Shown: positions 44,182 to 52,912, numbered from the stretch's first letter. The stretch is DNA of 64,000 nucleotides from Anaerosporobacter faecicola (GCF_012070565.1 NZ_JAAQRO010000032.1:62001-126000); one strand, 5' to 3'. Made by a program: numbers and translations. Notes: generated by a model not told the origin, from the sequence alone.

Positions 44182-45081
44182 ATGCGTGATTTAGAAAGAA
44201 TACAACAATTAGTAGGAACGATTACAGAAGAAGATTTGTTGCATGTTGACATCGCAGTTAGTGATACAGTGGGAATCTTTGTGCCAAGTACAGGGTTTTG
44301 CCAATATGCCATAACACCAAATCATACGCATCCCTCTTATATGTTTAATATATTTGTTCTAGAAAATCAGCAAGTGATAAAGCAAAGTATTGCCCTTTCA
44401 GAGAACCATTTACTTGCCTGCGTGCTATCTCCAGACGTTCCTCATACGGAGGAGGAAGGGGATAACTTCAATCGTTATTATGCAGTGATGGTAGATAAGA
44501 ACTATATGGAGAAGGTCTATGCGGCGTATACGGGGAGGCAAGTACCGATGTTCATCTGGCATCAATTTCAGGTAGATCAAAACATTGTGTTCTATATAAA
44601 ACAGTTTATGGAAGAATATGAGAACCAAAGTAGGAAAGAAAATGGAATCTTGTCACAACTTTCCGATATCCTTGTACATAAAATAGTGAGATGCATGTTA
44701 GAGATGGAGCAAGAAGAGAACAAACTTACCCAGGATTTTGGCGTGGAGAAAGCAAAACAATACATGTTACAAAATTATGGAAAGAAGATAACAGTAGCTG
44801 ACTTAGCCAAGGAAGCCAATGCATCTATATCCCATTTTGAAAGACAGTTTAAGAAAACCTATGGTTGTTCACCGATACAGTATCTACTTCAGATCCGATT
44901 GGAAAAGGCAAAGTCGTATCTACGAATGGAGGAGAATCAGATTACGGAGATTGCATTACAATGTGGATTTTCCAGTGCATCAAGTTTCATTTCACGGTTT
45001 CAATCATATACAGGAGTGCGTCCAACACAGTACCGAAAATCATATCAAGTTGAAATGGATGAGAAGATAATACGTAATTAA
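44182..45081 (+). CDS. AraC-family regulator with cupin-like N-terminus
   Basis: 299 residues. The N-terminal half (about 1-175) resembles a cupin sensing domain, with an HTHPSYMF motif that could hold a ligand or metal. The C-terminal double HTH (about 190-290) has ITVADLAKEANASISHFERQ and ITEIALQCGFSSASSFISRF, ending GVRPTQYRK. AAAGGAG precedes the ATG. The following gene is a predicted flavin-binding protein 170 bp downstream and could be its target. The ligand is unknown. Confidence 0.88.
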   Translation: MRDLERIQQLVGTITEEDLLHVDIAVSDTVGIFVPSTGFCQYAITPNHTHPSYMFNIFVLENQQVIKQSIALSENHLLACVLSPDVPHTEEEGDNFNRYYAVMVDKNYMEKVYAAYTGRQVPMFIWHQFQVDQNIVFYIKQFMEEYENQSRKENGILSQLSDILVHKIVRCMLEMEQEENKLTQDFGVEKAKQYMLQNYGKKITVADLAKEANASISHFERQFKKTYGCSPIQYLLQIRLEKAKSYLRMEENQITEIALQCGFSSASSFISRFQSYTGVRPTQYRKSYQVEMDEKIIRN

Positions 45082-45251
45082 GCAATATTTTGATAGTTTC
45101 TCTGAATAAAGACTGTTACTATATACCCAATACCCATATTTGAAAATTGCTCAGGGCCAATCTTGAAACAATCGCATGTTTCCTGATGTGGTATATCCAA
45201 CAAATCGTTTATGGGATTGAGAATTATAGGATTATTAGGGAGGAACGAACG

Positions 45252-45683
45252 ATGATGACAAAAAATGAAGTAATTGAAGCAATCAACAAAAACCCCGTAT
45301 TTTATCTAGCAACTGTAGAAGAGGATCAGCCTCGTGTCCGTGGAATGTTACTATATTCTGCTGATGAGAATGAAATTGTATTCCACACTGCCAAAATGCG
45401 CGATGTATATAAGCAACTTATGAAGAATGACCGTGCAGAGTTATGTTTCAATGCCGATGGTGTACAGATTCGAATTAGTGGAAAGTTGGAACTCATTGAG
45501 GACAATGCTCTAAAAGATGAGATTGCCAATCATCCGACAAGAAAGTTTTTGGATAAATGGAGAAATTCGATAACAGTAGAAGAATTTCATCAACAGTTTG
45601 CAGTATTTCGTTTAACAAAAGGAAACATTACCTTATGGACGATGGAACGTAATATTGAACCCAAGATCGAATTGGAATTCTAA
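45252..45683 (+). CDS. Pyridoxamine 5'-phosphate oxidase-like FMN-binding protein
   Basis: 143 residues from the ATG at 45252 (GGGAGG 8 bases upstream); a frame open from 45147 has no ribosome site. A split-barrel flavin fold is indicated by NPVFYLATVEEDQPRVRGM, then IVFHTAKMRDVYKQLMKN and VQIRISGKLELIED, as in small PPOx/general-stress family members. It probably binds FMN or a related cofactor and reduces an unknown substrate. True PNPOx activity is unlikely for this short form. Confidence 0.83.
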   Translation: MMTKNEVIEAINKNPVFYLATVEEDQPRVRGMLLYSADENEIVFHTAKMRDVYKQLMKNDRAELCFNADGVQIRISGKLELIEDNALKDEIANHPTRKFLDKWRNSITVEEFHQQFAVFRLTKGNITLWTMERNIEPKIELEF

Positions 45684-45823
45684 GCGATATTTTGAATCAT
45701 GAAAAGATAGCAAATAATCGAAATTAGAGTTTATATAAGAGATGAGCAGAAATGCGAGGGTTGAGAAGAATCGCAGATCGTGCTAGAAAGAATTATACAA
45801 ATTATACATAACACAAATAGAAG

Positions 45824-45871
45824 AACCAAATCCACAGTTGCTTGCATTGCAACATGTGGATTTGGTTTTTT
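45824..45871 (+). terminator. Rho-independent terminator
   Basis: AACCAAATCCACA (45824-45836) pairs with TGTGGATTTGGTT (45855-45867), followed by T. It ends where the post-terminator palindrome copy 2 starts. Confidence 0.9.
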
Positions 45872-45909
45872 ATATAAAAGGAAAGTCTTCCGACTTTCCT
45901 TTTATATAA
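45870..45909. repeat. Post-terminator palindrome, copy 2
   Basis: TTATATAAAAGGAAAGTC (45870-45887) and 45892-45909 are perfect 18-base complements with a TTCC loop. It is nearly identical to copy 1 at 12287 (AGGAAAGTC...GACTTTCCT core). The following TTCCG and GATGCACAC are partly shared with copies 1 and 3. The remaining part of the gap to 46185 has no supported gene. Confidence 0.85.
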
Positions 45910-46185
45910 CCTTCCGTGGGATGCACACTCGCACATAAGGTAGATGTCAGCTGAAGCTGGCGCGGAGAACAAAGTGTACTTTGAAACATTTATTAACTTT
46001 GTTCTATTCTCAATTCAAAGTGTTTATTTTGTTTAAAGCCTGAAGAGCATTAGAAAGTCAGAAGAACAATAAGAAAGTCAGAAAAACGGACAAGGGGATT
46101 TCGCAAAAATAGTCGAGAAGATGAAACGAAAAATCGATATGATGTTAGATGTCAACAGAAACACAGAGGTGTTAACAGAAATAAC

Positions 46186-46220
46186 TTGCACTTGGTGATT
46201 TGTAGAGTGTACAAATTACC
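46186..46220 (+). promoter_or_regulatory. Promoter with inverted repeat between -35 and -10 (ABC-2 exporter)
   Basis: TTGCAC (46186-46191), an 18-bp spacer and TACAAA (46210-46215). GGTGATTTGTA (46194-46204) and TACAAATTACC (46210-46220) form an inverted repeat with one mismatch. A regulator bound here would sit inside the promoter; the AraC/GyrI-type gene downstream is a candidate. Confidence 0.55.
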
Positions 46221-46248
46221 AGACTTTTGAAAGGGTAAGGTGAAAAAG

Positions 46249-46968
46249 ATGAGAGAAGTGATAAAGGTTGAGAATCTTTCCAAGTTTTATGGAAAGGAGC
46301 AAGCAGTAGATAATCTAAACTTTTCTGTTGAAAAAGGAAAGGTATTTGGTTTACTTGGGGCGAATGGTGCTGGAAAAAGCACGAGTATAGAATGTATACT
46401 TGGAACGAGGAAAGCAGATGGTGGAACGGTACAGATCTTAGGAAAGAATCCGTGGACAGATCGAAAAGAGATTTTTGAAAAAGTGGGAGTACAATTTCAA
46501 GAAGCAAATTATCAGCAGGAGATTCGGGTAAATGAATTGTGTGAAGAAACGGCAGCTCTTTATAAAGAACCGGAAAATTGGGAATTACTCTTATCAGAAT
46601 TTGGAATTGACAAGAAAAAGAAGAATGCAGTAAAAGATCTGTCAGGAGGAGAACGACAACGACTGTTCATTGTACTTGCATTGATACCAAAACCGGAATT
46701 GGTCTTTCTTGATGAATTAACAACAGGTTTGGATGCAAAAGCAAGAAGAGGTGTTTGGAAGATTCTCGAACGGCTAAAAGCGAAAGGCCTTACGATAATC
46801 TTAACCTCACATTTTATGGATGAAGTGGAGGCATTATGCGATACCATCTGTATCTTGCGAAAAGGAAAAACCGTGTTTTATGGCACGGTAAAGGAAGCAA
46901 TTCAAGAAAGTCCTTATGAGAAGTTTGAGGATGCATATTTGTGGATTTCAGGTGAGGAGGAAGAATAG
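46249..46968 (+). CDS. ABC-2-type drug exporter ATPase
   Basis: 239 residues from the ATG at 46249 (AAGGTG 7 bases upstream; an in-frame GTG at 46240 overlaps it). Walker A GANGAGKST, signature LSGGERQRL, Walker B LVFLDELTTGLD with Leu instead of Pro after Glu, and LTSH are present. It is a short DrrA/NatA-type ATPase. The permease gene begins 1 bp after its stop. It probably exports a small hydrophobic drug or peptide. Confidence 0.9.
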   Translation: MREVIKVENLSKFYGKEQAVDNLNFSVEKGKVFGLLGANGAGKSTSIECILGTRKADGGTVQILGKNPWTDRKEIFEKVGVQFQEANYQQEIRVNELCEETAALYKEPENWELLLSEFGIDKKKKNAVKDLSGGERQRLFIVLALIPKPELVFLDELTTGLDAKARRGVWKILERLKAKGLTIILTSHFMDEVEALCDTICILRKGKTVFYGTVKEAIQESPYEKFEDAYLWISGEEEE

Positions 46969-46969
46969 G

Positions 46970-47713
46970 ATGAAGACATTCAAAAAAATGCTGAAGATCG
47001 AAGGTAGATTATCGATTCGTGATATGAATATGGTGATATTTGCAATCATTATGCCACTTGTTGTGCTAATAATCATGGGAGTGATTTACGGAAAGAAACC
47101 AGCGTTTGACGGAGCAACGTACACCTTCTTAGAACAATCCTTTGGTGCATTAAGCACCATCGCCATTTGTGCAGGTGGACTAATGGGTTTACCAATCATG
47201 ATTGCAGATTATCGTGAGAGAAAGATTTTGAAGCGGTTTCAAGTAACGCCAATCAGCGCAGGAATGATCTTAACCGTACATTTGGTGATCTATTCCTTAT
47301 ACTCCTTGCTATCCGTCGTTCTGCTTTGGATTGCAGCTCGTGTATTCTGGGGAGTAGAGATTCGCGGATCTCTTGGTGTGTTTGTCCTTGGTTGGTTCCT
47401 GGTTTTGGTATCCATGTTGAGTATCGGAATGTTGGTTGGTGGTGTAGCAAAGAATTCGAAGCAAGCATCGGTAATCGCTTCTGTTCTATATTTTCCAATG
47501 CTAGTTTTTTCAGGAGCAACGTTACCATATGAAGTAATGCCAGGTGGAATGCAAAAGGTGGTGGATGTTATGCCGCTAACCCAGGGAATTAAGATTCTGA
47601 AAGCAGCGACGTTAGGAGAGTCCGTCGGTCAAGTATTTGTACCAATCGTAATAATGGTGGCACTTGCGTTGATCTGTATTGTTTGTTCTGTGCGGTATTT
47701 CCGTTGGGAATAG
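46970..47713 (+). CDS. ABC-2-type drug exporter permease
   Basis: 247 residues from the ATG at 46970 (GAGGAGG upstream, inside the ATPase 3' end); the longer frame from 46916 merely overlaps the ATPase. Six helices (about 20-42, 55-80, 100-125, 135-160, 165-190, 218-240) in the ABC-2 layout, with the conserved late motif FPMLVFSGATLPYEVMPGGM. It forms the membrane part of the exporter with the preceding ATPase. Confidence 0.9.
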   Translation: MKTFKKMLKIEGRLSIRDMNMVIFAIIMPLVVLIIMGVIYGKKPAFDGATYTFLEQSFGALSTIAICAGGLMGLPIMIADYRERKILKRFQVTPISAGMILTVHLVIYSLYSLLSVVLLWIAARVFWGVEIRGSLGVFVLGWFLVLVSMLSIGMLVGGVAKNSKQASVIASVLYFPMLVFSGATLPYEVMPGGMQKVVDVMPLTQGIKILKAATLGESVGQVFVPIVIMVALALICIVCSVRYFRWE

Positions 47714-47757
47714 GGTCAGGTAAAACTAGAATTTAATTCAGTAAAGGTATCGTTTTT

Positions 47758-47784
47758 ACAGGAAAATATTTAATATTTTCCTGT
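47758..47784 (+). promoter_or_regulatory. 27-bp palindromic operator before the AraC/GyrI regulator
   Basis: ACAGGAAAATAT (47758-47769) and ATATTTTCCTGT (47773-47784) are perfect complements around TTA. A TACAAT -10 candidate lies at 47792-47797, so the palindrome covers the -35 region, consistent with autoregulation. Confidence 0.7.
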
Positions 47785-47815
47785 AATGGAGTACAATAAA
47801 GAGGGAGGCGATCAG

Positions 47816-48697
47816 ATGGAAGAGAAGACATTGGCTGTTCAAAGAATGCAGGATTACATCGAAAAACATGTAAATGAAACAATTACTTTAGCGGATTTGG
47901 CTAAAGTTTCATTGTTTTCTCCGTGGTATGCCCATCGTTTGTTTAAAGAGTATACCAACTATTCACCAGCAGATTATATACGTCGTTTACGGTTATCCCG
48001 TTCTGCCGTTCGTTTGCAAAAGGAACATTGTAAGATCATTGATATTGCATATGAACTGGGATTTCAGAGCGTGGATGGATACCAGAGAGCATTCTATCGG
48101 GAATTTGGTTGGAATCCGAGTGAATATGCAAAAAATCCGGTCCCAATCCCTTTATTTATTCCTTATGGTGTAATCTATAATGAGATTCGAAAGGAGCATA
48201 AAAAAATGAATGAAGTAAAAAATGTATTTATACAGATCATAAAGAAGCCTGCAAGAAAGGTTCTTATAAAAAGAGGTAAAGAAGCAATCGATTATTTTGG
48301 GTATTGTGAAGAAGTTGGTTGTGAAGTTTGGGGGTTACTGGCAAGTATGAAATCCATAAGTGGAGAACCCGTTTGCCTGTGGTTGCCTGATCAATATAGA
48401 AAACCTGGAACATCTCTCTATGTACAAGGGGTAGAGGTTCCGTTAGATTATGATGGAATCATTCCAGAGGGATTGGATGAAATTACATTACCAGAAGCAG
48501 AATATCTGATGTTTCAAGGAGAACCATTCTTAGAGAAAGAGTACTGCCAGGCAATTGATGGTGTACAAGAAGCAATAAAGAAATTCGATCCTACAATCCG
48601 TGGATATGAATGGGATGAACAGAATCCGAAGATTCAATTAGAGCCGATTGGGAAAAGGGGATACATTGAAATGTTAGCGGTAAAATCTATTATGTAG
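47816..48697 (+). CDS. AraC-family regulator with GyrI-like effector-binding domain
   Basis: 293 residues from the ATG at 47816 (GAGGGAGG upstream). The HTH is N-terminal (about 5-105; ITLADLAKVSLFSPWYAHRL and IIDIAYELGFQSVDGYQRAF), the Rob/MarA layout. The C-terminal half (about 130-290) is a GyrI/SOUL-like small-molecule domain ending GKRGYIEMLAVKSIM. Such regulators sense amphipathic drugs and induce pumps. The ABC-2 exporter directly upstream is the obvious target. Confidence 0.87.
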   Translation: MEEKTLAVQRMQDYIEKHVNETITLADLAKVSLFSPWYAHRLFKEYTNYSPADYIRRLRLSRSAVRLQKEHCKIIDIAYELGFQSVDGYQRAFYREFGWNPSEYAKNPVPIPLFIPYGVIYNEIRKEHKKMNEVKNVFIQIIKKPARKVLIKRGKEAIDYFGYCEEVGCEVWGLLASMKSISGEPVCLWLPDQYRKPGTSLYVQGVEVPLDYDGIIPEGLDEITLPEAEYLMFQGEPFLEKEYCQAIDGVQEAIKKFDPTIRGYEWDEQNPKIQLEPIGKRGYIEMLAVKSIM

Positions 48698-48774
48698 GAA
48701 AGAATCTATTTGCAAAAGAGGAACCACGGAACGTTTTGTCGTAAAGAATCAATGTAAGAATACAGGAAAATTAC

Positions 48775-48825
48775 AAAGCCACAAAAGTAGTTACGAATAA
48801 GGTAGCTACTTTTGTGGCTTTTTTA
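48775..48825 (+). terminator. Rho-independent terminator
   Basis: AAAGCCACAAAAGTAG (48775-48790) pairs with CTACTTTTGTGGCTTT (48806-48821), followed by T. It leads straight into palindrome copy 3. Confidence 0.9.
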
Positions 48826-48862
48826 TATAATAGGGATGTACTTTTATGTTCCTATTATATAA
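48823..48862. repeat. Post-terminator palindrome, copy 3
   Basis: TTATATAATAGG (48823-48834) and CCTATTATATAA (48851-48862) are perfect complements. The inner part differs from copies 1 and 2 but still pairs with G-T wobbles. It is followed by a G-rich stretch and GCACATTCTC. Confidence 0.8.
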
Positions 48863-48982
48863 TCCCTCTGGGGGGGAGGCACATTCTCAAATTAAAAATA
48901 TGAACGTATGTGGAATAGAAAAGTTGTTCTTTAGAAACAAAGGTTGAATTGAAATATTAAGGTAGATGAAAGGAAGGGTATT

Positions 48983-49600
48983 ATGAACGTAATTATACGA
49001 AAAGAAACAGAAGCGGACCAATATGCATCTGAGCTAGTGGCGAAACGAGCATTCTGGAACAAGCATCACCCAGGTTGCTCCGAACATTATCTTGTACATA
49101 AGCTTCGCTTGGATCAGACGTATATTCCAGAGTTAACAAGAGTGGCGGAAGTCGATGGGAAAGTAGTTGGATTGATCATGTATGCGATATCCTCTTTAGT
49201 ACGAGGAGAAGAGAAAATTGAAGTTCTTACCTTTGGACCATTATGTGTTGATCCAGATTATCAGGCAAAAGGGATCGGAGGCAGATTACTAGAATCTTCA
49301 CTAGAAGATGCAAGGAAAATGGGATATCGAGGTGTTGTGATTTTTGGTGAACCAGATTATTATCCGTTACATGGTTTTAAGACTTGTGACTATTGGAAGA
49401 TTGCCACACTTGACGGAAAGAATTTTGATTCATTTCTTGGATATGAACTAATTCCAGGAGGGCTTGCGTATCCCGGAGCAAAGTTTCAGGAAGCTGCGGT
49501 ATATAGTGAATTACCAGCAGAGGAAGTAGAGGAATACGATAAGAAGTTTCCGTATATGGAGAAGTTACGGCTACCAGGACAATGGCCAGATGAAGAATAA
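48983..49600 (+). CDS. GNAT-family N-acetyltransferase
   Basis: 205 residues. The acetyl-CoA motif FGPLCVDPDYQAKGIGGRLL (Q-x-x-G-I-G-G) and GYRGVVIFGEPDYYPLHGFK are clear and of the YhbS/PhnO-like kind seen in Lachnospiraceae. It is cytoplasmic. The substrate is unknown. AAAGGAAGG precedes the ATG. It stands alone. Confidence 0.88.
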   Translation: MNVIIRKETEADQYASELVAKRAFWNKHHPGCSEHYLVHKLRLDQTYIPELTRVAEVDGKVVGLIMYAISSLVRGEEKIEVLTFGPLCVDPDYQAKGIGGRLLESSLEDARKMGYRGVVIFGEPDYYPLHGFKTCDYWKIATLDGKNFDSFLGYELIPGGLAYPGAKFQEAAVYSELPAEEVEEYDKKFPYMEKLRLPGQWPDEE

Positions 49601-49609
49601 GAATACGTA

Positions 49610-49638
49610 TTCCGAAATAGGAAAAGATTTGCTATAAT
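49610..49638 (+). promoter_or_regulatory. Promoter of the amidase gene
   Basis: TTCCGA (49610-49615), a 17-bp spacer and TATAAT (49633-49638) preceded by TGC, an extended -10. Confidence 0.65.
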
Positions 49639-49698
49639 AGTACAAGGAATAGAGCGTTAATTCTTATTAAGACGTTCATGATTGTGGGAGGAAGATCA

Positions 49699-50664
49699 GT
49701 GAAAAGTATGAAAAGATTGGGAAGTGTCATTCTAATCGTATTGTTGCTTGTAGTAAGCGTTGGAGAACATGTTCCTGTACATGCAATTGCTACAAAGCAA
49801 GCAAGTAGCCAAGCAAAGGTAACGATAACCAAAAAGAAGACAACCATAACAGCGGGAAAGTCCTATACATTTCGAGCAAAGACGGAAGGAACAACGGAGA
49901 CAATCACTTGGTCTGTTTCCAACAAAAAGATTGGAACGATAACAAAGGCAGGTAAATTCTCAGCAAAACGTGCGGGAAAAGTAACCATAACAGCCAAAGC
50001 TGGTACTGCTTCAGCGAAGGTGAAAGTTACCGTGAAGGGAAAACAAATCATCGCGATTGACCCAGGGCACCAAAGCAAAGGAAACAATGAAAAGGAAGCC
50101 ATTGGACCAGGAGCAAAGACGACCAAAGCCAAAGTAGCTTCGGGAACATCAGGAGTGAGTTCGAAGGTTCCAGAGTATAAGCTTACCTTGGAAGTTTCTT
50201 TGAAACTAAAAGAGGAATTGTTGGACCGCGGCTATGAGGTAGTTTTAACAAGAGACACGAATGATGTGAATATTAGTAATAAGGAAAGGGCACTTTTCGC
50301 AAATGAAAGTGGTGCTGACATCTGTATTCGTATTCATGCAGATGGATCTACCAATGCCAGTGTAACTGGAGCGAGTGCATTGTATCCGTCCACGAAGAAT
50401 CCTTATGTATCCAAATTAAGCAAAGCAAGCAAAAAACTTGCTAATTCGGTTATCAAAAGTTATTGCAAGAAAACTGGTGCGAAAAACCGTGGGATTGTAG
50501 CGAGAGATGATTTGACAGGAACCAATTGGAGTACCATTCCGGTAATTGTTCTGGAGATGGGATTTATGAGTAATGCAAAAGAAGACAAACGAATGCAGAC
50601 AGACAGCTATCAGAAGAAGATTGTTGAAGGAATCTGTAATGGTATTGATTCGTATTACAAGTAA
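49699..50664 (+). CDS. Secreted N-acetylmuramoyl-L-alanine amidase with Ig-like domain
   Basis: About 321 residues from a GTG at 49699 (GGGAGG 7 bases upstream). A signal peptide (RLGSVILIVLLLVVSVGEHV, cleavage near VHA) is followed by a Big_2-type Ig domain (about 40-110; VTITKKKTTITAGKSYTF, ITWSVSNKKIGTITKAGKFS) and an amidase-3 domain (about 115-320). Zinc ligands are seen in IAIDPGHQ, the Glu in EYKLTLEVSL and RIHADGS, and the catalytic Glu in VLEMGFMSN. It cleaves the lactyl-amide bond in peptidoglycan outside the cell. It is very rich in Lys and Thr. Confidence 0.92.
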   Translation: MKSMKRLGSVILIVLLLVVSVGEHVPVHAIATKQASSQAKVTITKKKTTITAGKSYTFRAKTEGTTETITWSVSNKKIGTITKAGKFSAKRAGKVTITAKAGTASAKVKVTVKGKQIIAIDPGHQSKGNNEKEAIGPGAKTTKAKVASGTSGVSSKVPEYKLTLEVSLKLKEELLDRGYEVVLTRDTNDVNISNKERALFANESGADICIRIHADGSTNASVTGASALYPSTKNPYVSKLSKASKKLANSVIKSYCKKTGAKNRGIVARDDLTGTNWSTIPVIVLEMGFMSNAKEDKRMQTDSYQKKIVEGICNGIDSYYK

Positions 50665-50700
50665 CAATATGTGTATGCTTCCAGGTGATATATCATGAAA

Positions 50701-50749
50701 AAGTGTGCCGAAGTAAGACAGATGGCGTCTTGCTTCGGCACACTTTTTT
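50701..50749. terminator. Rho-independent terminator after the amidase
   Basis: AAGTGTGCCGAAG (50701-50713) pairs with CTTCGGCACACTT (50733-50745), with AAGAC/GTCTT inside, followed by a run of T. Confidence 0.92.
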
Positions 50750-50792
50750 ATGTAATAGGAGATTGCTTTGCAATTCCCCTGTTCTGATATAA
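50748..50792. repeat. Post-terminator palindrome, copy 4 (diverged)
   Basis: It begins TTATGTAATAGG in the terminator T run, has a central stem GGA-ATTGC/GCAAT-TCC, and ends in GATATAA. GATGCACATC follows shortly, like the tails of copies 2 and 3. It is imperfect but the same position and design. Confidence 0.6.
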
Positions 50793-50806
50793 CTATAGAT
50801 GCACAT

Positions 50807-51448
50807 CTAGAAATCCTTTTTCTTCATGATATTCAAACTGATCATATAGGACAAGATTCCAGATAAGATTAGAACAACACTACCTAGATAAGGAAGGTAT
50901 TTTAAAAACTGTGTAAGAAAAGCAGAATCTATATTAGCAAAAACATTATTTTTAGAAAGGATTATCACAAGAACCGTTGGAATTCCTAGAACGGCTAGCA
51001 TGATCATACGACTGTTTTCACTTCCTAATTTAAAGATGATGGGTAGTACGATAAAGTTGAATAACAATCCACCTGCTAATGCACCAATGCTGTAAGAGGA
51101 AAAAATCGTAAAAGGTGTTTCTGGATTTGTAAGATGCTGAACCACGCTCAATATGGTGGAGCATAGCATACCACCAAGGATAAAGAAGAAGGAGTTCAGG
51201 TATTTGGATTGAACCAACTTCGTTCTGGTAATTGATGTTGTTAGGACATATGACATCCATTTTGATTGTTCATCAAAACTAAAGGTGGAGATATTGATTA
51301 TACTGAAGAAGACGACAAAATATGTGGCAAAGAAAGAGAGATCACCGGAACCTATCCCCAGTATGGAATAGAATATAAGTAAAGCGAGTGCAATTATGAA
51401 ACTTTTCTTTAAAACGATAAGGTCTTTAATAAATAATCCTCTTAACAT
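50807..51448 (-). CDS. ABC-2-type permease of a YtrA-regulated transporter
   Basis: 213 residues with six helices and short loops, starting MLRGLFIKDLIVLKKSFIIA. It overlaps the ATPase gene's 3' end by 7 bp on the same strand, so the two are coupled. With the GntR(YtrA) repressor upstream this matches small ABC modules regulated by cell-envelope stress. The substrate is unknown. Confidence 0.83.
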   Translation of the reverse strand: MLRGLFIKDLIVLKKSFIIALALLIFYSILGIGSGDLSFFATYFVVFFSIINISTFSFDEQSKWMSYVLTTSITRTKLVQSKYLNSFFFILGGMLCSTILSVVQHLTNPETPFTIFSSYSIGALAGGLLFNFIVLPIIFKLGSENSRMIMLAVLGIPTVLVIILSKNNVFANIDSAFLTQFLKYLPYLGSVVLILSGILSYMISLNIMKKKDF

Positions 51449-52308
51449 GATTGTTTACCTCCTGAATAGAATAACATGATCTGTTCTAATGTAACGTCTT
51501 CTACCATAGCAGATGGATATTGTCTGAGAAAGGCATGCTTATCATTAATTAGTATTGATGTATTGAATGCATTGGTCAACTGGTTGATCACAAAGGAAGG
51601 GGAAAATTGTCCAGCTTCTTTATTGGTACAATGAACGATGCCATAACGTTCAAGTACATCATCTTTTGTCTGGGAGAATACGATTTGTCCATCTTGGATA
51701 AATGTAATGTAATCGCAGATCTTCTCTAAATCTGTGGTGATATGGGAAGAAAGAAGAATTGTATGTTCTTCGTCCTGTATAAAATCTAAGAAAACATCAA
51801 GGATCTGGCTACGAATGACGGGATCAAGTCCACTGGTTGCCTCATCTAAGATTAATAGTTTTGGATGATGAGAAAGTGCAACGGCTAAGTTTAACTTCAT
51901 CTTATTCCCTTTGGAAAACTGTTTCACTGTTTTGTTCGTTGGAATATGGAATTGATCAATATAAGAATGGAATATAGTAGAATCCCAATTCTTATAGATG
52001 TTTTTCATAATAAGATTGATATCTTTGACACGCAATGCATCGTGGAAACAGCATTCATCCAGTACTACACCAATTTCCTCGCGGTCTTTACTAGTTGCGG
52101 AATTTGTTATGTCATGACCATTAAAAAAGATGGTACCTGAATCAATGTTGACCATGTTTAAGATGGATTTAATCGTTGTTGTTTTTCCTGCTCCATTTTC
52201 TCCAATAAACCCCATAATTGTACCTTTTGGTATCTGGATTGAAACGTTATTGAGTGTGAAATTTGGATAATTCTTTGTTAGATTATTTATGTCCAAGCAA
52301 TATTCCAT
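51442..52308 (-). CDS. ABC transporter ATPase
   Basis: 288 residues from the ATG at 52308; an ATG at 52320 is 1 base after AAAGGA and so less likely. Walker A GENGAGKTT, a QFSKGNKMKLNLAVAL signature in the LSGGQ position (degenerate but normal for this subfamily), Walker B LLILDEATSGLD and SSH are present, then a regulatory C-terminal extension (about 215-288). It is part of the GntR-ATPase-permease operon. Confidence 0.88.
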   Translation of the reverse strand: MEYCLDINNLTKNYPNFTLNNVSIQIPKGTIMGFIGENGAGKTTTIKSILNMVNIDSGTIFFNGHDITNSATSKDREEIGVVLDECCFHDALRVKDINLIMKNIYKNWDSTIFHSYIDQFHIPTNKTVKQFSKGNKMKLNLAVALSHHPKLLILDEATSGLDPVIRSQILDVFLDFIQDEEHTILLSSHITTDLEKICDYITFIQDGQIVFSQTKDDVLERYGIVHCTNKEAGQFSPSFVINQLTNAFNTSILINDKHAFLRQYPSAMVEDVTLEQIMLFYSGGKQSC

Positions 52309-52393
52309 AATAATTACCATGTCCTTTCTAAAGTTTGTATCTTTTTTTGTTATACACGTATTGTTGAAAAGAACTGCCTTTCACAGAACCTTC

Positions 52394-52768
52394 TTATTCA
52401 AAATCATAGAGCATCTTTAGTAATTCAATTAAATCTTGAAGATTCATATCAGTATGGCGAGCGCTTTCAATTGCTTTCTGCATATGTTCCTCTGTTTCTT
52501 TTAAGAATTCTTCCCGAATCACTTCGATGTTTTGTTTCCCTACGAAACTTCCTTTGCCAGTAATTGTTTCGATTAACCCATCTCGTTCTAGTTCCTCATA
52601 TGCTCGTTTGGTGGTGATTACGCTGATCCGTAATTCTTTTGCCAAGAGCCGCATGGAAGGAAGCGCTTCTCCTTCTTTTAATTGGCCAGTAACGATCTGT
52701 GTCTTTACCTGGTTGTAAATCTGTTCATATATGGGAATACCAGATGAGTTATTGATTAAGATATCCAT
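52394..52768 (-). CDS. GntR-family regulator, YtrA subfamily
   Basis: 124 residues from the ATG at 52768 (AAAGGAG 8 bases upstream); the frame extending to 52840 runs through the promoter. The winged HTH (about 8-75; IYEQIYNQVKTQIVTGQLKE, LPSMRLLAKELRISVITTKR) is followed by a short helical tail, the YtrA layout. It probably represses this operon through the palindrome on its own promoter. Confidence 0.9.
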   Translation of the reverse strand: MDILINNSSGIPIYEQIYNQVKTQIVTGQLKEGEALPSMRLLAKELRISVITTKRAYEELERDGLIETITGKGSFVGKQNIEVIREEFLKETEEHMQKAIESARHTDMNLQDLIELLKMLYDFE

Positions 52769-52787
52769 TCGAATGTACTCCTTTGTT

Positions 52788-52840
52788 ATATTGTATATAT
52801 ACTGTATATACAATATAACTCTATATACAATTCGTGTCAA
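52788..52840 (-). promoter_or_regulatory. Promoter and YtrA-type palindromic operator of the GntR-ABC operon
   Basis: On the minus strand, TTGACA (52840-52835), a 17-bp spacer and TATATT (52817-52812). A perfect 12-base-arm palindrome, ATATTGTATATA (52788-52799) with its complement (52805-52816), overlaps the -10 and start point. A further half-site CTATATACAATT lies in the spacer (52821-52832). Confidence 0.85.
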
Positions 52841-52912
52841 TATAAATTTTTTTTACCTTTTGAACCTTGCATCAATATTATAAGAAACTACATATTAATC
52901 TTGATTTTTCTG

